Source: an uncultured Lachnospiraceae bacterium (GTDB taxonomy: Bacteria > Bacillota > Clostridia > Lachnospirales > Lachnospiraceae). From it: a stretch of 7,197 nt of DNA. Below, in pieces: positions 6,306-7,197 of this stretch. Under the pieces are notes generated by a model. It was not told the DNA's origin. It searched no databases and worked only from the letters and a program-made list of their open reading frames with translations. How positions within the stretch are numbered: the stretch's first letter is position 1; every line of letters begins with the position of its first letter. The position numbers were made by a program, and so were the translations under genes. Location of the stretch: positions 1 through 7,197 of the forward strand of contig CAMPBP010000065.1 of the NCBI GenBank assembly GCA_946639085.1, in the 5' to 3' direction.

Positions 6306-7136
6306 TTATTCAACCGATGCCATTTGCTCCAAAGAAGCGGTTTCTTCTTTCTCTTTTCTGTATGCTTTGATCGTAAATATAACGAATATCAGGCTAAATA
6401 ACGCAATGAAGATTTCTGTGAAAAGCGTCGAATTTGTGGTCCTTAAGATCACTGCCATAACACCGTCCATCAATGCATGCAGTAAGATCGCCAAAAAGTA
6501 CAGATATATCTTTTTATCCTTTATCGCTCTGTATACGAGGTAAGAAGCACAAATATGAAATGCTATGGCCGGTATTCTCTCCAGTCCCGACACCAAAAAA
6601 ATCGCCGGCGAGGAATTCCATAAAGGTGAAAGCTGTGTTACCAGTTCTATTTCTTTTCCGTTATTTAACCCGGTGGTCAATAGATTTCCCATTCCGGAAT
6701 TAAGAATATACGCTGTAGCGAGATTGGAAATGCACGTAAAACCTACCAGCAAAATGCTTTCAATGCCTCCGTGACCTATTCCGAACATTATCGACTCTTT
6801 TTTGGTAAGGTTCTTTTTCATAAAGAGCTTCATTACCAAGAATCTTCCGGTCTCTTCAAACAAACCGGCTGCCAGTCCTCCGTAGATCGCATAAAAAGCA
6901 AGCGAATTAAATGTTTCCGTTCCTACCGCCTTTAATACGATATTGTGAACTATGGATTCCAATATCAGGGCAAATACAACAAATGTACCGGCTCCGATCC
7001 AAAATGAAGACGCTTTGGATCTGGTCTTCTTTCCCCAGACGATCGAAAGCACTATCGGAAGTCCGAAAGCTATAACAAGAGATATAAAAATGCAACCTAT
7101 CGTTGCTCCGGGCACTCTGTACTTAGAAAAATCCAT
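6306..7136 (-). CDS. yhfC: YhfC-family putative intramembrane peptidase
   Basis: A 276-residue integral membrane protein of the YhfC family, a set of putative membrane peptidases distantly like CPBP/Abi proteases. About seven hydrophobic segments are visible (near 12-34, 44-66, 78-96, 118-145, 176-202, 208-232 and 237-257). The conserved polar residues lie within them: FEETGR (93-98), GIGHGGIE (119-126), LERIPAIAFH (185-194) and LLHALMDG (218-225). These Glu and His residues are the expected catalytic or metal-binding set. The tail after 258 is short, charged and cytoplasmic. The ATG at 7136 has only a weak AGAGAG site six bases upstream, but it keeps the first membrane segment, so I accept it. 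The gene ends 18 bases before the -35 of the asnB promoter. No functional link to nitrogen metabolism is evident, and the substrate is unknown. Confidence 0.88.
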   Translation of the reverse strand: MDFSKYRVPGATIGCIFISLVIAFGLPIVLSIVWGKKTRSKASSFWIGAGTFVVFALILESIVHNIVLKAVGTETFNSLAFYAIYGGLAAGLFEETGRFLVMKLFMKKNLTKKESIMFGIGHGGIESILLVGFTCISNLATAYILNSGMGNLLTTGLNNGKEIELVTQLSPLWNSSPAIFLVSGLERIPAIAFHICASYLVYRAIKDKKIYLYFLAILLHALMDGVMAVILRTTNSTLFTEIFIALFSLIFVIFTIKAYRKEKEETASLEQMASVE

Positions 7137-7197
7137 ATTGATCTCTCTATTCTTTTTAGTGCATGTTTAACAAAACTCCTTGTATTTATAGGATTTG
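7137..7197 (-). other. Upstream region of yhfC
   Basis: Sixty-one A/T-rich bases. TATAAA (7185-7190) could be a -10 box, but any -35 would lie beyond the window. AAGGAG (7176-7181) is followed, eleven bases later, by ATG CAC TAA (7164-7156), a two-codon frame. An alternative frame that ends in TAA at 7167-7169 could be the tail of an upstream gene. The window is too short here to decide. Confidence 0.25.

Noticed and set aside
7156..7181. A minimal two-codon frame (ATG CAC TAA) with AAGGAG upstream, as a regulatory leader peptide for yhfC.
   Set aside because: The spacing is long (11 bases), the frame is trivial, and an overlapping frame ending at 7167 could be the tail of an upstream gene cut by the window edge.

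Overview
The window carries five genes, all on the minus strand. Listed in transcription order (right to left) they are: a YhfC-type intramembrane peptidase; asparagine synthetase B (asnB); a type III glutamine synthetase (glnN/glnA3); an ammonium transporter with a fused C-terminal P-II domain (amt-glnB); and the first 124 codons of CTP synthase (pyrG), which runs off the left edge. Four of the five handle ammonium or glutamine nitrogen: uptake and sensing (Amt-PII), assimilation (GSIII), and use of the glutamine amide (AsnB, PyrG).

The organism looks like a low-to-mid GC anaerobic Firmicute, most likely Clostridia of the Lachnospiraceae type. This rests on strong AGGAGG/AAGGAG ribosome sites, Gram-positive style intrinsic terminators, a GSIII enzyme, an Amt fused to P-II, and a YhfC peptidase. 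It is an inference; no marker gene is present.

Layout: 1-373 pyrG (partial); 374-496 two tandem hairpins that probably end the amt transcript; 497-2248 amt; 2249-2409 a structured amt leader; 2410-4509 GSIII; 4510-4597 leader between asnB and GSIII; 4598-6178 asnB with a GTG start; 6179-6305 asnB leader with a good sigma-A-like promoter; 6306-7136 yhfC; 7137-7197 yhfC upstream region.

The most interesting signal is non-coding. In front of each of the three nitrogen genes (asnB, GSIII, amt) lies the same 10-nt string, GCAAAGGCGC, inside the 5' arm of an intrinsic terminator. In each case the flanks form a short hairpin with an identical AAAGGC hexaloop (A at loop position 1, G at position 4), closed by stems that differ in sequence but keep pairing (AAAGC/GCUUU, CAAGC/GCUUG, UACGC/GCGUG). 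This hairpin and the terminator share bases and cannot coexist. That is the architecture of ANTAR-protein (AmiR/NasR/EutV) antitermination targets. I infer a nitrogen-responsive regulon in which an ANTAR regulator, not encoded in this window, opens three attenuators placed one after another along a single gene cluster. The second upstream hairpin normally found in ANTAR targets was not seen, which is the main weakness of the assignment.
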